DNA of 61,231 nt, taken from assembly GCF_000331005.1 (NCBI RefSeq), contig NZ_AEJB01000508.1:1-61231 (forward strand). Direction: 5' to 3'. Shown piece after piece: positions 17,047-26,218 of the stretch (position 1 is the first letter of the stretch; the number at the start of each line of letters is the position of its first letter). Made by a program: the position numbers and the translations under genes. The notes under the pieces were generated by a model. The model saw only the letters and a list, made by a program, of their open reading frames with translations, was not told the DNA's origin and made no database searches. The DNA comes from Streptomyces turgidiscabies Car8. GTDB taxonomy: Bacteria; Actinomycetota; Actinomycetes; Streptomycetales; Streptomycetaceae.

Positions 17047-18411
17047 GTGGAGGTTGCCCTGTCGCCGCTCCACCGCTACCCGTCCGTGGACGAGCTGGCC
17101 GACCGGGCCGCCGCGCTCGTCGCCCGTCATCCCGCCGACGCCCGGCTGCGCACCATCGGCACCTCGCGCGCGGGGACGCCCCTGCGGCTGCTCTCCGTGG
17201 GGCACGGCAGCCGGCAGGCCCTGATCGTCGCCGGACCGCACGCCAACGAGCCCGTGGGCGGTGCGACCGCCCTCCGGCTGGCCGAACGGGCCCTCGCCGA
17301 CCCCGGACCGACCGTCCGCGCGGACGCCACCTGGAACCTGCTGCTGTGCCTCGATCCCGACGGCTCGCGCCGCAACGAGGGCTGGCTCGCGGGTCCCTTC
17401 ACCCTCGGCCACCACTTCCGGAACTTCTTCCGGCCCGGCTTCCTGGAGCAGCCCGAGTGGCTGCCCGACGGCGCGGCCGGGGCCGCACTGCCGGAGACCC
17501 GCGCGCTGCTCGCCGTCCAGGACGAGCTGCGGCCGTTCTTCCAGTGCTCGCTGCACGGCGTCGACGTCGGCGGCGGCTTCGTGGAACTCACGCGTGACCT
17601 GCCGGGTCTCCCGCAGCGCGTCGCCGAGACGGCGGCCCGGCTCGGCGTCCCGCGCGAGCTGGGCTCGTACGACACCCTGTACTGGCCCCGTCTGGGACCC
17701 GCCGTGCACCGGATTCCGCCGCCGGTACGGGGCGACCTGGCCGCGGCCATAACGGAGGCCGCCGTCGAGTCGACCTGGTTCCACCCGCACCGGCACGGCA
17801 CGGTGACGGCGATCGTCGAGGCGCCCATGTGGGGCGTGGCCGCCGTGGAGGACGACACACCGCCCGTCGACGCCGACGCGGTACTGCGCACCGTCAGCCA
17901 CACGCTGCGGCACGACACGCGGTACCTGGAGGGGGTCCTCGGCCGACTGCGGCCCCACCTCGCGCGCGTGCCCGACGCGGACCGTCTCCTCGCCCCGGTG
18001 GACGACTATCTGCTGGTCTGCCCCGGTCTCGCCGACGCCTGGGACCCCGACACCGACGACGGCACCGCGGACCGGCTGCCACCGCTCAGCAACGCCCACC
18101 TGGCCACCCTGCGCATCGCCGGGCGGCGGCTGTCGCTGCGCACCGCGGGGCTGCTGCACCAGTTGGCGCGTGGTGCCGGTCCGGTGGCCGCGGACGTCCT
18201 GTGCGCGCTCGACAGGGTGATCGACGAGTGGTGCGCCGACTACCGCGACGGCTGCGGGGCGCGGTGGATACCGGTCGCCCGGCAGGTGGAGTACCAGTCG
18301 CGGGTGGTGCTCGCCGCGTTCGAACTGGCGGGCCGCCGCGCGCGCGTGGGCTCCCGTTCGGGTGAGTCGGGGTGGGGTGCGGGGGCCGCGGTGCCGATGC
18401 ACAGGGAATGA
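17047..18411 (+). CDS. M14 family zinc carboxypeptidase
   Basis: 454 residues from a GTG at 17047. The M14 zinc site is seen as HANEPVG (His65 and Glu68) and a later SLHGVD; the catalytic Glu fits IVEAPMWG. No signal peptide is evident, so it may be cytoplasmic or exported by an unrecognised path. The large C-terminal extension after about residue 290 is shared with the paralogue at 18908-20209. Its stop overlaps the start of the subtilisin inhibitor gene in an ATGA motif (18408-18411), so the two are translationally coupled, an unusual peptidase-inhibitor arrangement. Substrate unknown. Confidence 0.85.
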   Translation: MEVALSPLHRYPSVDELADRAAALVARHPADARLRTIGTSRAGTPLRLLSVGHGSRQALIVAGPHANEPVGGATALRLAERALADPGPTVRADATWNLLLCLDPDGSRRNEGWLAGPFTLGHHFRNFFRPGFLEQPEWLPDGAAGAALPETRALLAVQDELRPFFQCSLHGVDVGGGFVELTRDLPGLPQRVAETAARLGVPRELGSYDTLYWPRLGPAVHRIPPPVRGDLAAAITEAAVESTWFHPHRHGTVTAIVEAPMWGVAAVEDDTPPVDADAVLRTVSHTLRHDTRYLEGVLGRLRPHLARVPDADRLLAPVDDYLLVCPGLADAWDPDTDDGTADRLPPLSNAHLATLRIAGRRLSLRTAGLLHQLARGAGPVAADVLCALDRVIDEWCADYRDGCGARWIPVARQVEYQSRVVLAAFELAGRRARVGSRSGESGWGAGAAVPMHRE

Positions 18412-18866
18412 CCCACACCATCAGCACCGGCGACACGACCCGACCCGACCGCGTCAACAGGACCGTCAGCACCGCGCGCGCGGTGCGCGGGGCCCTGCTG
18501 GCCGTCGGCCTCCTCGTCGCGGGCTCCGCGCCCGCGCAGGCGGTCACCCGGGAGGACGTCCGGGACAACTGGCTCTACGTCACCGTCAGCCGGGGCGAGC
18601 CGGACGCCGGTGACACCCGCGGGACACTGGTGCTGTGCGACCCGCCCCAGGGGCACGCGCAGGCTGCCCGCGCCTGTGCGGACCTCGCGGCGGCGGACGG
18701 CGACATCGGCCGCATCCCGCCGAGGAAGACCCTCTGCCCGATGCTGTACTCGCCCGTCACCGTGCACGCGCGGGGCGAATGGAACGGGATCCCGCGGGAG
18801 TACGACAGGACGTTCTCCAACGGATGCGAACTGGGCGCGAGGACCGGCGCCGTGTTCGCCCTGTAG
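18408..18866 (+). CDS. Secreted subtilisin inhibitor of the SSI family
   Basis: 152 residues from the ATG at 18408 (AGGG upstream), overlapping the peptidase stop by four bases. A Sec signal peptide ends near APAQA (residue 45). The mature part has four cysteines (77, 90, 110, 140), as in SSI, forming two disulfides. The reactive-site loop reads LCPMLYSPV, so P1 is Met112 and P1' Leu113, close to the classical CPMVYDPV site. SSI proteins are dimeric extracellular inhibitors of subtilisin-like proteases in Streptomyces. Coupling to an M14 peptidase gene suggests co-expression; physical interaction is not implied. Confidence 0.95.
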   Translation: MTHTISTGDTTRPDRVNRTVSTARAVRGALLAVGLLVAGSAPAQAVTREDVRDNWLYVTVSRGEPDAGDTRGTLVLCDPPQGHAQAARACADLAAADGDIGRIPPRKTLCPMLYSPVTVHARGEWNGIPREYDRTFSNGCELGARTGAVFAL

Positions 18867-18907
18867 CGGCCACGCAGGGCGCCCTGACAGAGCGAACCCG
18901 GTCTCGC

Positions 18908-20209
18908 CTAGCCCCTCCGAGGGGCTCCCTCGCGCGCGTGCCGTGCGGCGGCCATCACCGTACGGGCCTGGTGCTCGACCTGATGGTCCAGCGGCACCCA
19001 GCGCGCCCGGAAGCGGACCATGAAGGCCTCGCTCCAGGCCGCGACCAGGTGTTCGAGGGGCGGTACCGCGCGGTCGTCGGTCTCCCGCAGGACCCGCAGC
19101 AGCATCGCGGCGGCCCGCAGCGGCAGCCGGCGGCCGAACGCGTCCACGCTGCCGACGTACGCCATCGTCGTGTCGGCGGGTGGCGTGTGCGTCCAGTCGG
19201 CGGCCAGCCCGGGCACCAGTTCCAGCGCCCACTGGGCGGCCCGCAGCAGCGGTCCCTCGGCGTCCGTCAGCCGGGGCCGCGCGTCGGCGAGGACCCGGTC
19301 GACCTCCATGCCGTCCCGCAGCAGCCGGCCGGCGAGCCGCCGTATCGCCGCCGCCGGCGCCGGATGCGGGGCCGGGTCGTCCACCAGGTCGCTGGCCCAC
19401 ATCGGCACCTCGACGACCGCGGTCAGACCGCCGTACCGGTGAGCGTGGTACCAGGTGCTGTGCCGGGCGTCGTCCGGCATGCTCGGGTACGCCGCGTCCG
19501 TGCCCGGCGCCGGCATCACGTGCACGCCGGGCCCCGACGCGGGCCAGCCCGCCGCGTCCGAGGCACCGGTCTCGACCGGGATGTGCAGTTCGGCCGCCGA
19601 CTTGGCGAACGGCTCGGCGAGACCGGGGACGTCCTTCGTCAACTGCACCCAGCTGCCGCCCACGTCGGTGCCGTGCAGGGTGACCTGGAGATAGGGCCGC
19701 AGTTCGTCGATGACACGGGTCAGGGCGAGGGTCTCGGGCGGCAGCCGGTCGGGCGGCAGCACGGAGGGCGCCCACTCCGGCTGCTCGGGGCCGGCGGGCC
19801 GGTAGAAACCGAGGTGGTAGTCGAGCAGGCTGCGCGGCGCCGGAGTGACGTGCAGGCTGGCACCGTCAGGGTCCGCGCACAGCAGGAAGTGCCAGGAGGT
19901 GCCCGCCCGCAACTCGCGGTCGTGCACGGTCCGTTCCGCGAGTGCGAGGAGCGTGGAGCCCCCCGTGGGTTCGTTGGCGTGGGCACCCGCGACGACGAGT
20001 ACGGCGTGTCGTGCGTGGCCCACGGACAGCAGATGCAGGGGCCGTCCCGCGCGGGAGGAGCCCACTTGAGTGAAGGTGCACAGACCCGGCCGGTGAGCGG
20101 CCAGCGCCCGTGCGGACGAGACGAGTTCGTTCACACTGGGGTAACGCAGCTCCGGCAGGAGACTCACCCCCGTCTGGTCCACCCGGCGTCGCAATCCGCA
20201 GTACCCCAT
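18908..20209 (-). CDS. M14 family zinc carboxypeptidase, paralogue
   Basis: 433 residues as drawn from the ATG at 20209; a GTG at 20167 would start closer to the family N-terminus and is a real alternative. The zinc motif HANEPTGG, a TLHGTDVGG segment and VVEVPMWA for the catalytic Glu match the paralogue at 17047-18411 block for block, including the phrase RYPSVNELV near the start and the C-terminal WVPLDHQVEHQ (WIPVARQVEYQ in the paralogue). The two genes face each other with the SSI gene between them, so they look like an old inverted duplication. No signal peptide seen. Confidence 0.85.
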   Translation of the reverse strand: MGYCGLRRRVDQTGVSLLPELRYPSVNELVSSARALAAHRPGLCTFTQVGSSRAGRPLHLLSVGHARHAVLVVAGAHANEPTGGSTLLALAERTVHDRELRAGTSWHFLLCADPDGASLHVTPAPRSLLDYHLGFYRPAGPEQPEWAPSVLPPDRLPPETLALTRVIDELRPYLQVTLHGTDVGGSWVQLTKDVPGLAEPFAKSAAELHIPVETGASDAAGWPASGPGVHVMPAPGTDAAYPSMPDDARHSTWYHAHRYGGLTAVVEVPMWASDLVDDPAPHPAPAAAIRRLAGRLLRDGMEVDRVLADARPRLTDAEGPLLRAAQWALELVPGLAADWTHTPPADTTMAYVGSVDAFGRRLPLRAAAMLLRVLRETDDRAVPPLEHLVAAWSEAFMVRFRARWVPLDHQVEHQARTVMAAARHAREGAPRRG

Positions 20210-20472
20210 GGCGTCCAGGAACTGTCAAGGAGGTAGCGGGGGCGGCTCCAGGGGGCGCCAAGAAGCATTCACCCCCGACGGCGAGGACGGGGACGGTCGG
20301 CGGCAGCGGCCGACCGGGACATCCGCCGCGCGGGACGGCCGCGCAGAGCCCGGCGAGGGTGCTCACCACCACACGCCGGTAGTCGCAAACGCGCGCCGTA
20401 GTGCGCGCTGCTGTGCGCCGGGCGCTCGAGCGCTGGCAGGGGCGCGCGCCGAAGGGTTCGCGCCCTGGGGCC

Positions 20473-22869
20473 TCACTCCTCGCCGACACGCTCCAGAAGA
20501 GCCACCGGCAGCCGTGCGAAAAGCTCCTCCACGCGCGCGTGCCCGGTGAACTCCCGCTCCGGGGACAGCAGATCGGCCCACCGGCCCGGCGGCAGCGGCA
20601 ACCGCGTGTCGTCCCAGCCGCCCGCGTCCGCCAGCCGCGACGACAGCCGGGTGACCGCCGTGACCACCTCCCCGGAGCGCGCGAACGCCACACAGTGCGC
20701 CGCCGCCGGACCCTGTGCGACGAGCGGTGTGTACGTCCCCGTGTCGCCGAACACCGCCGGACGCCGCGCGCGCAGCCGCAGTGCCGTCGCCGTCAGGCCG
20801 TCCTTCTCGCCGGGGGCCTCCGGAGGGAACCGGACGGGACGGCGGTTGTCCGGGTCCACCAGCGCCAGGTACTCGCTCTCCGTGCCCTGGTAGAGATCCG
20901 GCACGCCCGGCATCGTCAGGTGGACCAGGGCCATGCCCAGGACGTTCGCCCGGATGTACGGCTCCAGGGCGCCCCGCAGCGCCGTCACGTGCTCGCCGGG
21001 CGCCCCGCACGGGCCCGCCGCCACGAACGCCGCCACCGCCTCCTCGTAGGCGGGTTCCTGCTCCGTCCAGGCGGTGTGCAGGCCCGCCTCCCGGATGTGC
21101 TTCAGCAGGGCGCCCTGGAGACGCTCCGTGTCCGCCGGGCCCAGGCCGAAGGCCGTCTGCCAGGCCGCCCACGCCAGTTGGGCGTCGGGCAGCCCCTCAC
21201 CGGTGCGCGTGACCTCCGCCAGGACGTCGGCCCATCGCTGCGGGCACTCGGTGAGCACGGCCAGCGCCGCGCGTACGTCGCCGCTGCGCTTCGTGTCGTG
21301 CGTCGACAGCACCGTCCCCGTGGCCGGCCAGTCGCGCTGCACGCGCGCGCAGTAGGCGTGGAAGTCCTCCGGGGACACCGCGGGGCTGCCCGGACCGCCG
21401 CCGACCTCGGTCGCCGACAGCAGCGGCACATAGCGGTAGAACGCCGTGTCCTCCACGGACTTGGCCCGCAGCGCCGACGACGTCTGCGCGAACCGGTCCC
21501 GGAACTCCACCTGCTCGGGGTCGTTCGCGGCCCCGCCCGCCGCCCGCCCCAGCAGCAGGTCCCGTACGACCTCCACGGCCTCGCCCTCCTGCGGGACGGC
21601 GAACGCCTGGCGGGCCTCCGCGGCGGCCACCTCGGTGACCACGGAGGCCGTGTCCCCGGGGGTGTAGGGGCGGTAGACCTCCATACGGACCAGTAGCTCA
21701 CGCAGCGCCGTGCGCAGGGCCCAGGGGGCACGGTCGCGCAGCGCGGGATCCGGGGAGGCGGCGCAGAGACGGTTCGCCACGCGGGTCAGCCGGTCCACCT
21801 CGGTGGCCAGCTCATGCGTCACCACCTTGTACGCGGCCCGCCGTACCGTCGCCTCCCAGTGCCCGCCCCGGTCGGCCTCAGGAGCCGCGAACCGCCGGTA
21901 CTGGCCGAGGAGCTCGCCCGCGCCCGCCGGGTCCGTGAACAGGCCGTCCAGGTGCCGCAGGGCGTCGTAACCGGTGGTCCCCGCGACCGGCCAGTCCGCC
22001 GGCAGGTGCTCCCCGTCGGCCAGGATCTTCTCGACCACGGTCCAGCGGCCCCCGGTCGCCTCGTGCAGACGGCGCAGATACCCGCCCGGGTCCGCGAGCC
22101 CGTCCGGATGGTCGACCCGCAGCCCGTCCACCACGCCGTCCGCGAGCAGCTCCAGCAGCTTCCCGTGTGTCGCCGCGAACACGTCGGGGTCCTCGACCCG
22201 TACCCCGATCAGCTCCGAGATGCTGAAGAAGCGCCGGTAGTTGAGTTCGGTGCGCGCCAGCCGCCACCACGCGGGGCGGTACCACTGCGCGTCGACGAGC
22301 TGGGGCAGCGGCAGCTTCTCGGTGCCCTCACGCACGGGGAGGACATGGTCGTGGTAGCGCAGGACGTGACCCTCGTACCCCAGGTGCGCGTCCTGCCACC
22401 GCTCGACCTTCAGCTGCTCCCACTCCGTGCCCAGCGGCTGCCCGAGCACCGGCAGCAGCAGGCGCCCGCCCTGCGCCTCCCAGTCGATGTCGAACCACCG
22501 CGCGTACGGTGACCCGGGGCCCTCCCGGAGCACCTCCCACAGGGGGCGGTTGTGCCGCGGGGACATCGCCATGTGGTTGGGCACGATGTCGGCGACCAGG
22601 CCGAGACCGTGCTCCCGCGCGGTACGCGCCAGCGCGCGCAACCCCTCCTCGCCGCCGAGCTCACCGCGCACGCGCGCGTGGTCCACGACGTCGTAGCCGT
22701 GCGTCGAACCCGGCACGGACTCGAGGAACGGCGACAGATGCAGATGCGAGACGCCGAGCGACGCCAGGTACGGCACGGCGTCCGCCGCGGCACCGAACGG
22801 AAACGCGGGCTGGAGTTGCAGCCGATAGGTGGCCGTCGGCACGACCGGCTCAGAACGCTCAGGTGTCAT
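20473..22869 (-). CDS. treY: Maltooligosyl trehalose synthase
   Basis: 798 residues. GH13 family 26 features in order: TYRLQLQPAFPFGAA, LGVSHLHLSPFL, GHGY-type THGYDVVDH, VADIVPNHMA, GLRVDHPDGLADP (nucleophile Asp), VVEKIL (acid Glu) and LSTHDTKRSGDVRA. It isomerises the reducing-end alpha-1,4 bond of maltodextrins to an alpha-1,1 bond, giving maltooligosyl trehalose for TreZ. Length is normal for the family. It follows glgX/treX after 110 bp, but a perfect 28-bp palindrome lies in that gap, so read-through may be partial. The gap 20210-20472 downstream holds no recognisable gene. Confidence 0.96.
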   Translation of the reverse strand: MTPERSEPVVPTATYRLQLQPAFPFGAAADAVPYLASLGVSHLHLSPFLESVPGSTHGYDVVDHARVRGELGGEEGLRALARTAREHGLGLVADIVPNHMAMSPRHNRPLWEVLREGPGSPYARWFDIDWEAQGGRLLLPVLGQPLGTEWEQLKVERWQDAHLGYEGHVLRYHDHVLPVREGTEKLPLPQLVDAQWYRPAWWRLARTELNYRRFFSISELIGVRVEDPDVFAATHGKLLELLADGVVDGLRVDHPDGLADPGGYLRRLHEATGGRWTVVEKILADGEHLPADWPVAGTTGYDALRHLDGLFTDPAGAGELLGQYRRFAAPEADRGGHWEATVRRAAYKVVTHELATEVDRLTRVANRLCAASPDPALRDRAPWALRTALRELLVRMEVYRPYTPGDTASVVTEVAAAEARQAFAVPQEGEAVEVVRDLLLGRAAGGAANDPEQVEFRDRFAQTSSALRAKSVEDTAFYRYVPLLSATEVGGGPGSPAVSPEDFHAYCARVQRDWPATGTVLSTHDTKRSGDVRAALAVLTECPQRWADVLAEVTRTGEGLPDAQLAWAAWQTAFGLGPADTERLQGALLKHIREAGLHTAWTEQEPAYEEAVAAFVAAGPCGAPGEHVTALRGALEPYIRANVLGMALVHLTMPGVPDLYQGTESEYLALVDPDNRRPVRFPPEAPGEKDGLTATALRLRARRPAVFGDTGTYTPLVAQGPAAAHCVAFARSGEVVTAVTRLSSRLADAGGWDDTRLPLPPGRWADLLSPEREFTGHARVEELFARLPVALLERVGEE

Positions 22870-22932
22870 GGAGACCTACGTACCCGCCCCACCGCCTTTC
22901 GTGTCATCGACTCCTGCGTACGGCCGCCGAAA

Positions 22933-22960
22933 CGGCCCTCCACGCGCGCGTGGAGGGCCG
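22933..22960 (-). terminator. Perfect 28-bp palindrome, likely terminator after glgX
   Basis: The arm CGGCCCTCCACGCG is followed immediately by its exact reverse complement, giving a very stable hairpin between the glgX stop and treY start. It probably terminates or attenuates transcription from glgX into treY. Confidence 0.7.
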
Positions 22961-22979
22961 TAGGCCGGGCGGGGGCGGA

Positions 22980-25124
22980 CTAGGCCGGGCGTTGCAGCAC
23001 CGTCAGGCTGTGGTCCAGGAGGGTCAGGCGGTCGCCCGCCGCGACCTTCGCGCCCGTGCCCGGTGCCACGCCCTCCGGGAGGGCCGTGTCGACCACGACC
23101 TGCCATTGGCGGCCGTGGTTGACCGGCACCACGAACTCCAGGGTCCTCGGCGAGGCGTTGAACATCAGCAGGAACGAGTCGTCGGCGATGCGCTCCCCAC
23201 GGGCACCGGGCTCCGAGATGGCGTTGCCGTTGAGGAACACGCTCATCGCGCCCGCCTGTGACGAGTCCCAGTCGCGCTGGACCATCTCCTCGCCCGCCGG
23301 AGTGAACCAGGCGATGTCGGACAGCTCGTCGTGGGTGCCCTCCACGGGGCGGCCGTGGAAGAAGCGGCGCCTGCGGAAGACCGGGTGGTCCCTGCGCAGC
23401 CACACCATCGCGCGCGTGAAGTCCAGGAGTCCGGCTCCCTCCTTCCCCTTCTCGTCCTCGTCCTCGTCCCGGTTCTGGTCCGGCCACCGCACCCAGGAGA
23501 TCTCGTTGTCCTGGCAGTACGCGTTGTTGTTGCCGCCCTGGGTGCGCGCGAACTCGTCGCCGTGGCTGATCATCGGCACACCCTGGGACAGCATCAGTGT
23601 CGCCATGAAGTTGCGCAGCTGGCGTGCGCGCAGAGCCAGGACGTCGGGGTCGTCCGTCTCGCCCTCCGCGCCGCAGTTCCAGGACCTGTTGTGGCTCTCG
23701 CCGTCCCGGTTGTCCTCGCCGTTGGCCAGGTTGCGCTTCTCGTGGTACGACACCAGGTCGTTGAGGGTGAAGCCGTCATGGCACGTCACGAAGTTGATCG
23801 AGGCGAGCGGACGGCGGCCGTCGTCCTGGTAGAGGTCCGAGGAGCCCGTGAGCCGGGACGCGAACTCCGCGAGCGTGCGCGGCTCGCCCCGCCACATGTC
23901 CCTCACGGTGTCGCGGTACATGCCGTTCCACTCGGTCCACAGCGGCGGGAAGTTGCCCACCTGGTAGCCGCCCTCGCCCACGTCCCACGGCTCGGCGATC
24001 AGTTTCACCTGGGACACCACGGGGTCCTGCTGGACCAGGTCGAAGAACGACGACAGCCGGTCCACCTCGTGGAACTGCCGGGCCAGCGTGGCCGCGAGGT
24101 CGAAGCGGAAGCCGTCGACGTGCATCTCGGTGACCCAGTAGCGCAGCGAGTCCATGATCATTTGGAGTACGTGCGGGGACCGCATGAGCAGCGAGTTCCC
24201 GGTCCCCGTGGTGTCCATGTAGTAGCGCTGGTCCTCCATGAGCCGGTAGTACTGGGCGTTGTCGATGCCCTTGAAGGAGAGGGTCGGGCCGAGGTGGTTG
24301 CCCTCCGCGGTGTGGTTGTAGACCACGTCCAGGATGACCTCGATACCGGCCTCGTGCAGCGCCCGCACCGCCGACTTGAACTCCCGGACCTGCTGGCCGC
24401 GGTCACCCCAGGAGGCGTACTCGTTGTGCGGGGCGAAGAAACCGATCGTGTTGTAACCCCAGTAGTTGTTCAGGCCCATGTCCACCAGACGGTGGTCGTT
24501 CACGAACTGGTGCACCGGCATCAGTTCCAGCGCCGTGACGCCAAGCTTGGTCAGGTGTTCGATGATCGCGGGGTGGGCGAGCGCCGCGTAGGTGCCGCGC
24601 AGCTCCTCGGGCAGCGCCGGGTGACGCATGGTCAGGCCCTTCACATGGGCCTCGTAGAGCACCGTGTGGTGGTACTCGGTGCGGGGGCGCCGGTCGTCGC
24701 CCCAGTCGAAGTACGGGTTCACCACGACGGACGACATCGTGTGCGGCGCCGAGTCGAGGTCGTTGCGCCGCTCGGGCTCGTCGAAGTGGTAGCCGTACAC
24801 CTCCTCGCCCCAGGTGACCGAACCGCTGATCGCCTTCGCGTACGGATCGAGCAGCAGCTTCGCCGAGTTGGTCCGCTGGCCGCGCTCGGGCTCGTACGCG
24901 CCGTGCGCACGGAAGCCGTACCGCTGGCCCGGCATCACGCCCGGCAGATACGCGTGCCGGACGAACGCGTCGCTCTCCCGCAGTTCCACCGCGGTCTCGG
25001 AGCCGTCGTCGTGGAGCAGACACAGCTCGATCCGGTCGGCGGCCTCCGAGAAGACCGCGAAATTGGTGCCGGCGCCGTCGTACGTGGCACCGAGTGGATA
25101 CGCCTCTCCTGGCCAGACCTGCAT
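22980..25124 (-). CDS. glgX: Glycogen debranching enzyme GlgX/TreX
   Basis: 714 residues. An N-terminal CBM48 (about 8-110, GAGTNFAVFS) precedes a GH13 family 11 barrel with VILDVVYNHTAEG, FRFDLAATLAR (nucleophile), LIAEPWDVGEGGYQVGNFP (acid) and FVTCHDGFTLNDLV. It hydrolyses alpha-1,6 branches of glycogen, releasing linear maltodextrins that feed TreY and TreZ. An acidic run DEDEDE near residue 560, encoded by a GTCCTC repeat, is likely a surface-loop expansion. Divergent from the gene at 25316; the two share a 191-bp promoter region. Confidence 0.95.
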   Translation of the reverse strand: MQVWPGEAYPLGATYDGAGTNFAVFSEAADRIELCLLHDDGSETAVELRESDAFVRHAYLPGVMPGQRYGFRAHGAYEPERGQRTNSAKLLLDPYAKAISGSVTWGEEVYGYHFDEPERRNDLDSAPHTMSSVVVNPYFDWGDDRRPRTEYHHTVLYEAHVKGLTMRHPALPEELRGTYAALAHPAIIEHLTKLGVTALELMPVHQFVNDHRLVDMGLNNYWGYNTIGFFAPHNEYASWGDRGQQVREFKSAVRALHEAGIEVILDVVYNHTAEGNHLGPTLSFKGIDNAQYYRLMEDQRYYMDTTGTGNSLLMRSPHVLQMIMDSLRYWVTEMHVDGFRFDLAATLARQFHEVDRLSSFFDLVQQDPVVSQVKLIAEPWDVGEGGYQVGNFPPLWTEWNGMYRDTVRDMWRGEPRTLAEFASRLTGSSDLYQDDGRRPLASINFVTCHDGFTLNDLVSYHEKRNLANGEDNRDGESHNRSWNCGAEGETDDPDVLALRARQLRNFMATLMLSQGVPMISHGDEFARTQGGNNNAYCQDNEISWVRWPDQNRDEDEDEKGKEGAGLLDFTRAMVWLRRDHPVFRRRRFFHGRPVEGTHDELSDIAWFTPAGEEMVQRDWDSSQAGAMSVFLNGNAISEPGARGERIADDSFLLMFNASPRTLEFVVPVNHGRQWQVVVDTALPEGVAPGTGAKVAAGDRLTLLDHSLTVLQRPA

Positions 25125-25315
25125 GCGCTCGACTCTTTCAGTTGTGGTCCGCCGCTGGGGCCTGCTCCCCTCCGAGTCTCCCCGAAAGTGATGGAACCAC
25201 CTACGACTTACGTCCCTCTTACCGGTCGACCAGTGCGTACCCGCATACGCGGGTATGTCAAAACTTTTCCTTCTTCACGTACTCCCTGGGCAGTGAGGGG
25301 GAGTAAGGGGACAAC

Positions 25316-26140
25316 GTGCGCAAGATCGTGCGCCGCCACCTGGGCAAGGTGGTGGCGGGGACGGGTATCGCGGTGGCCGGTACGGCCGTCATGATCGCGG
25401 TGACGCTGCCGGGAGCGGCGGGGGCCGACGAGTCGGGAGGCACCGGGACCGCCGGGAGTACGGCGAGCACGGGCGGGAGCGCGGGGGAGTCCGCGCAGCA
25501 GCAGGCCGCCGCGCCGCCCGGTGTCGTCGAACAGGTGCCCGCCGAGGGCGAGAAGGGCACGGGCCGCGATCCGCTCACCGACGGTGAGACGGCGCGGGTC
25601 GAGCGGATCGCCCTGAACCGGCAGTTGCTCGACTCCGGTGAGAACGTCGAGGGGAAGCGCGGCCCGCAGCGGATCGGCATCGACCTCGCCGAACCCGAGG
25701 CCGCCGAGGTGGACGACCCGAACGCGCCCCGGCGCGCGGACGTGTCGTACTACGACTACAAGGACGACACCCTGGTCACCAGGACCGTCAACCTCGACAC
25801 CGGCAAGGTCGAGCGGACCGGCACCCAGCACGGCGTACAGCCGCCCCTGAGCCGCGCCGAGACGGCCGAGGCGACCGCGCTCCTGATAGCCGACCCGCTG
25901 GGCGCGGGCCTGAAGGCCGACTACAAGGACGCCACCGGCTCGGAACTCACCTCGCCGGACCAGTTGCTCGTCACCAGCATGGTGTACCGGGCCACTCCGG
26001 GCGCCCAGCCCGCCGTGCTCGGCACATGCGGCGACCACCGCTGTGTGCGGCTCTTCCCGAAGGTGAAGAACGGGTCGTGGATCGACGCCCGTTCGCTCGT
26101 GATCGACCTGAGCGCCCGCAAGGTCGCCAAGCTCGGCTGA
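25316..26140 (+). CDS. Exported protein, amine-oxidase N-domain-like half of a split pair
   Basis: 274 residues from a GTG at 25316 (AAGGGGA upstream). The N-terminus has adjacent arginines (R6, R7) before a hydrophobic stretch ending AGA near residue 36, so a signal peptide, possibly Tat. A Ser/Gly/Thr linker (36-65) leads to a domain with ADVSYYDYKDDTLVTRTVNLDTGKVE, given here as DVSYYDYKDDT and TVNLDTGKVE, which resembles the small N-terminal domains of copper amine oxidases. The next gene, 78 bp downstream, encodes the matching catalytic-like domain. The two would be one enzyme split in two. Homology is inferred by eye; function unknown. Confidence 0.65.
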   Translation: MRKIVRRHLGKVVAGTGIAVAGTAVMIAVTLPGAAGADESGGTGTAGSTASTGGSAGESAQQQAAAPPGVVEQVPAEGEKGTGRDPLTDGETARVERIALNRQLLDSGENVEGKRGPQRIGIDLAEPEAAEVDDPNAPRRADVSYYDYKDDTLVTRTVNLDTGKVERTGTQHGVQPPLSRAETAEATALLIADPLGAGLKADYKDATGSELTSPDQLLVTSMVYRATPGAQPAVLGTCGDHRCVRLFPKVKNGSWIDARSLVIDLSARKVAKLG

Positions 26141-26218
26141 CCCCTGGGCGAGCGGCCCTCGGTTCACTTCTCAACCTCCTTTTACCTTCCCCAGCTCTCT
26201 CCAGGGAGTCACGTCTTC

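Noticed and set aside
20210..20472. Possible small gene in the gap before treY
   Set aside because: The only frames are Gly/Arg-rich with no ribosome site or conserved look; treated as non-coding.
23331..25394. A 687-codon frame opposite glgX
   Set aside because: Shadow of a strongly biased GC-rich gene; no start signal and valine-rich translation.
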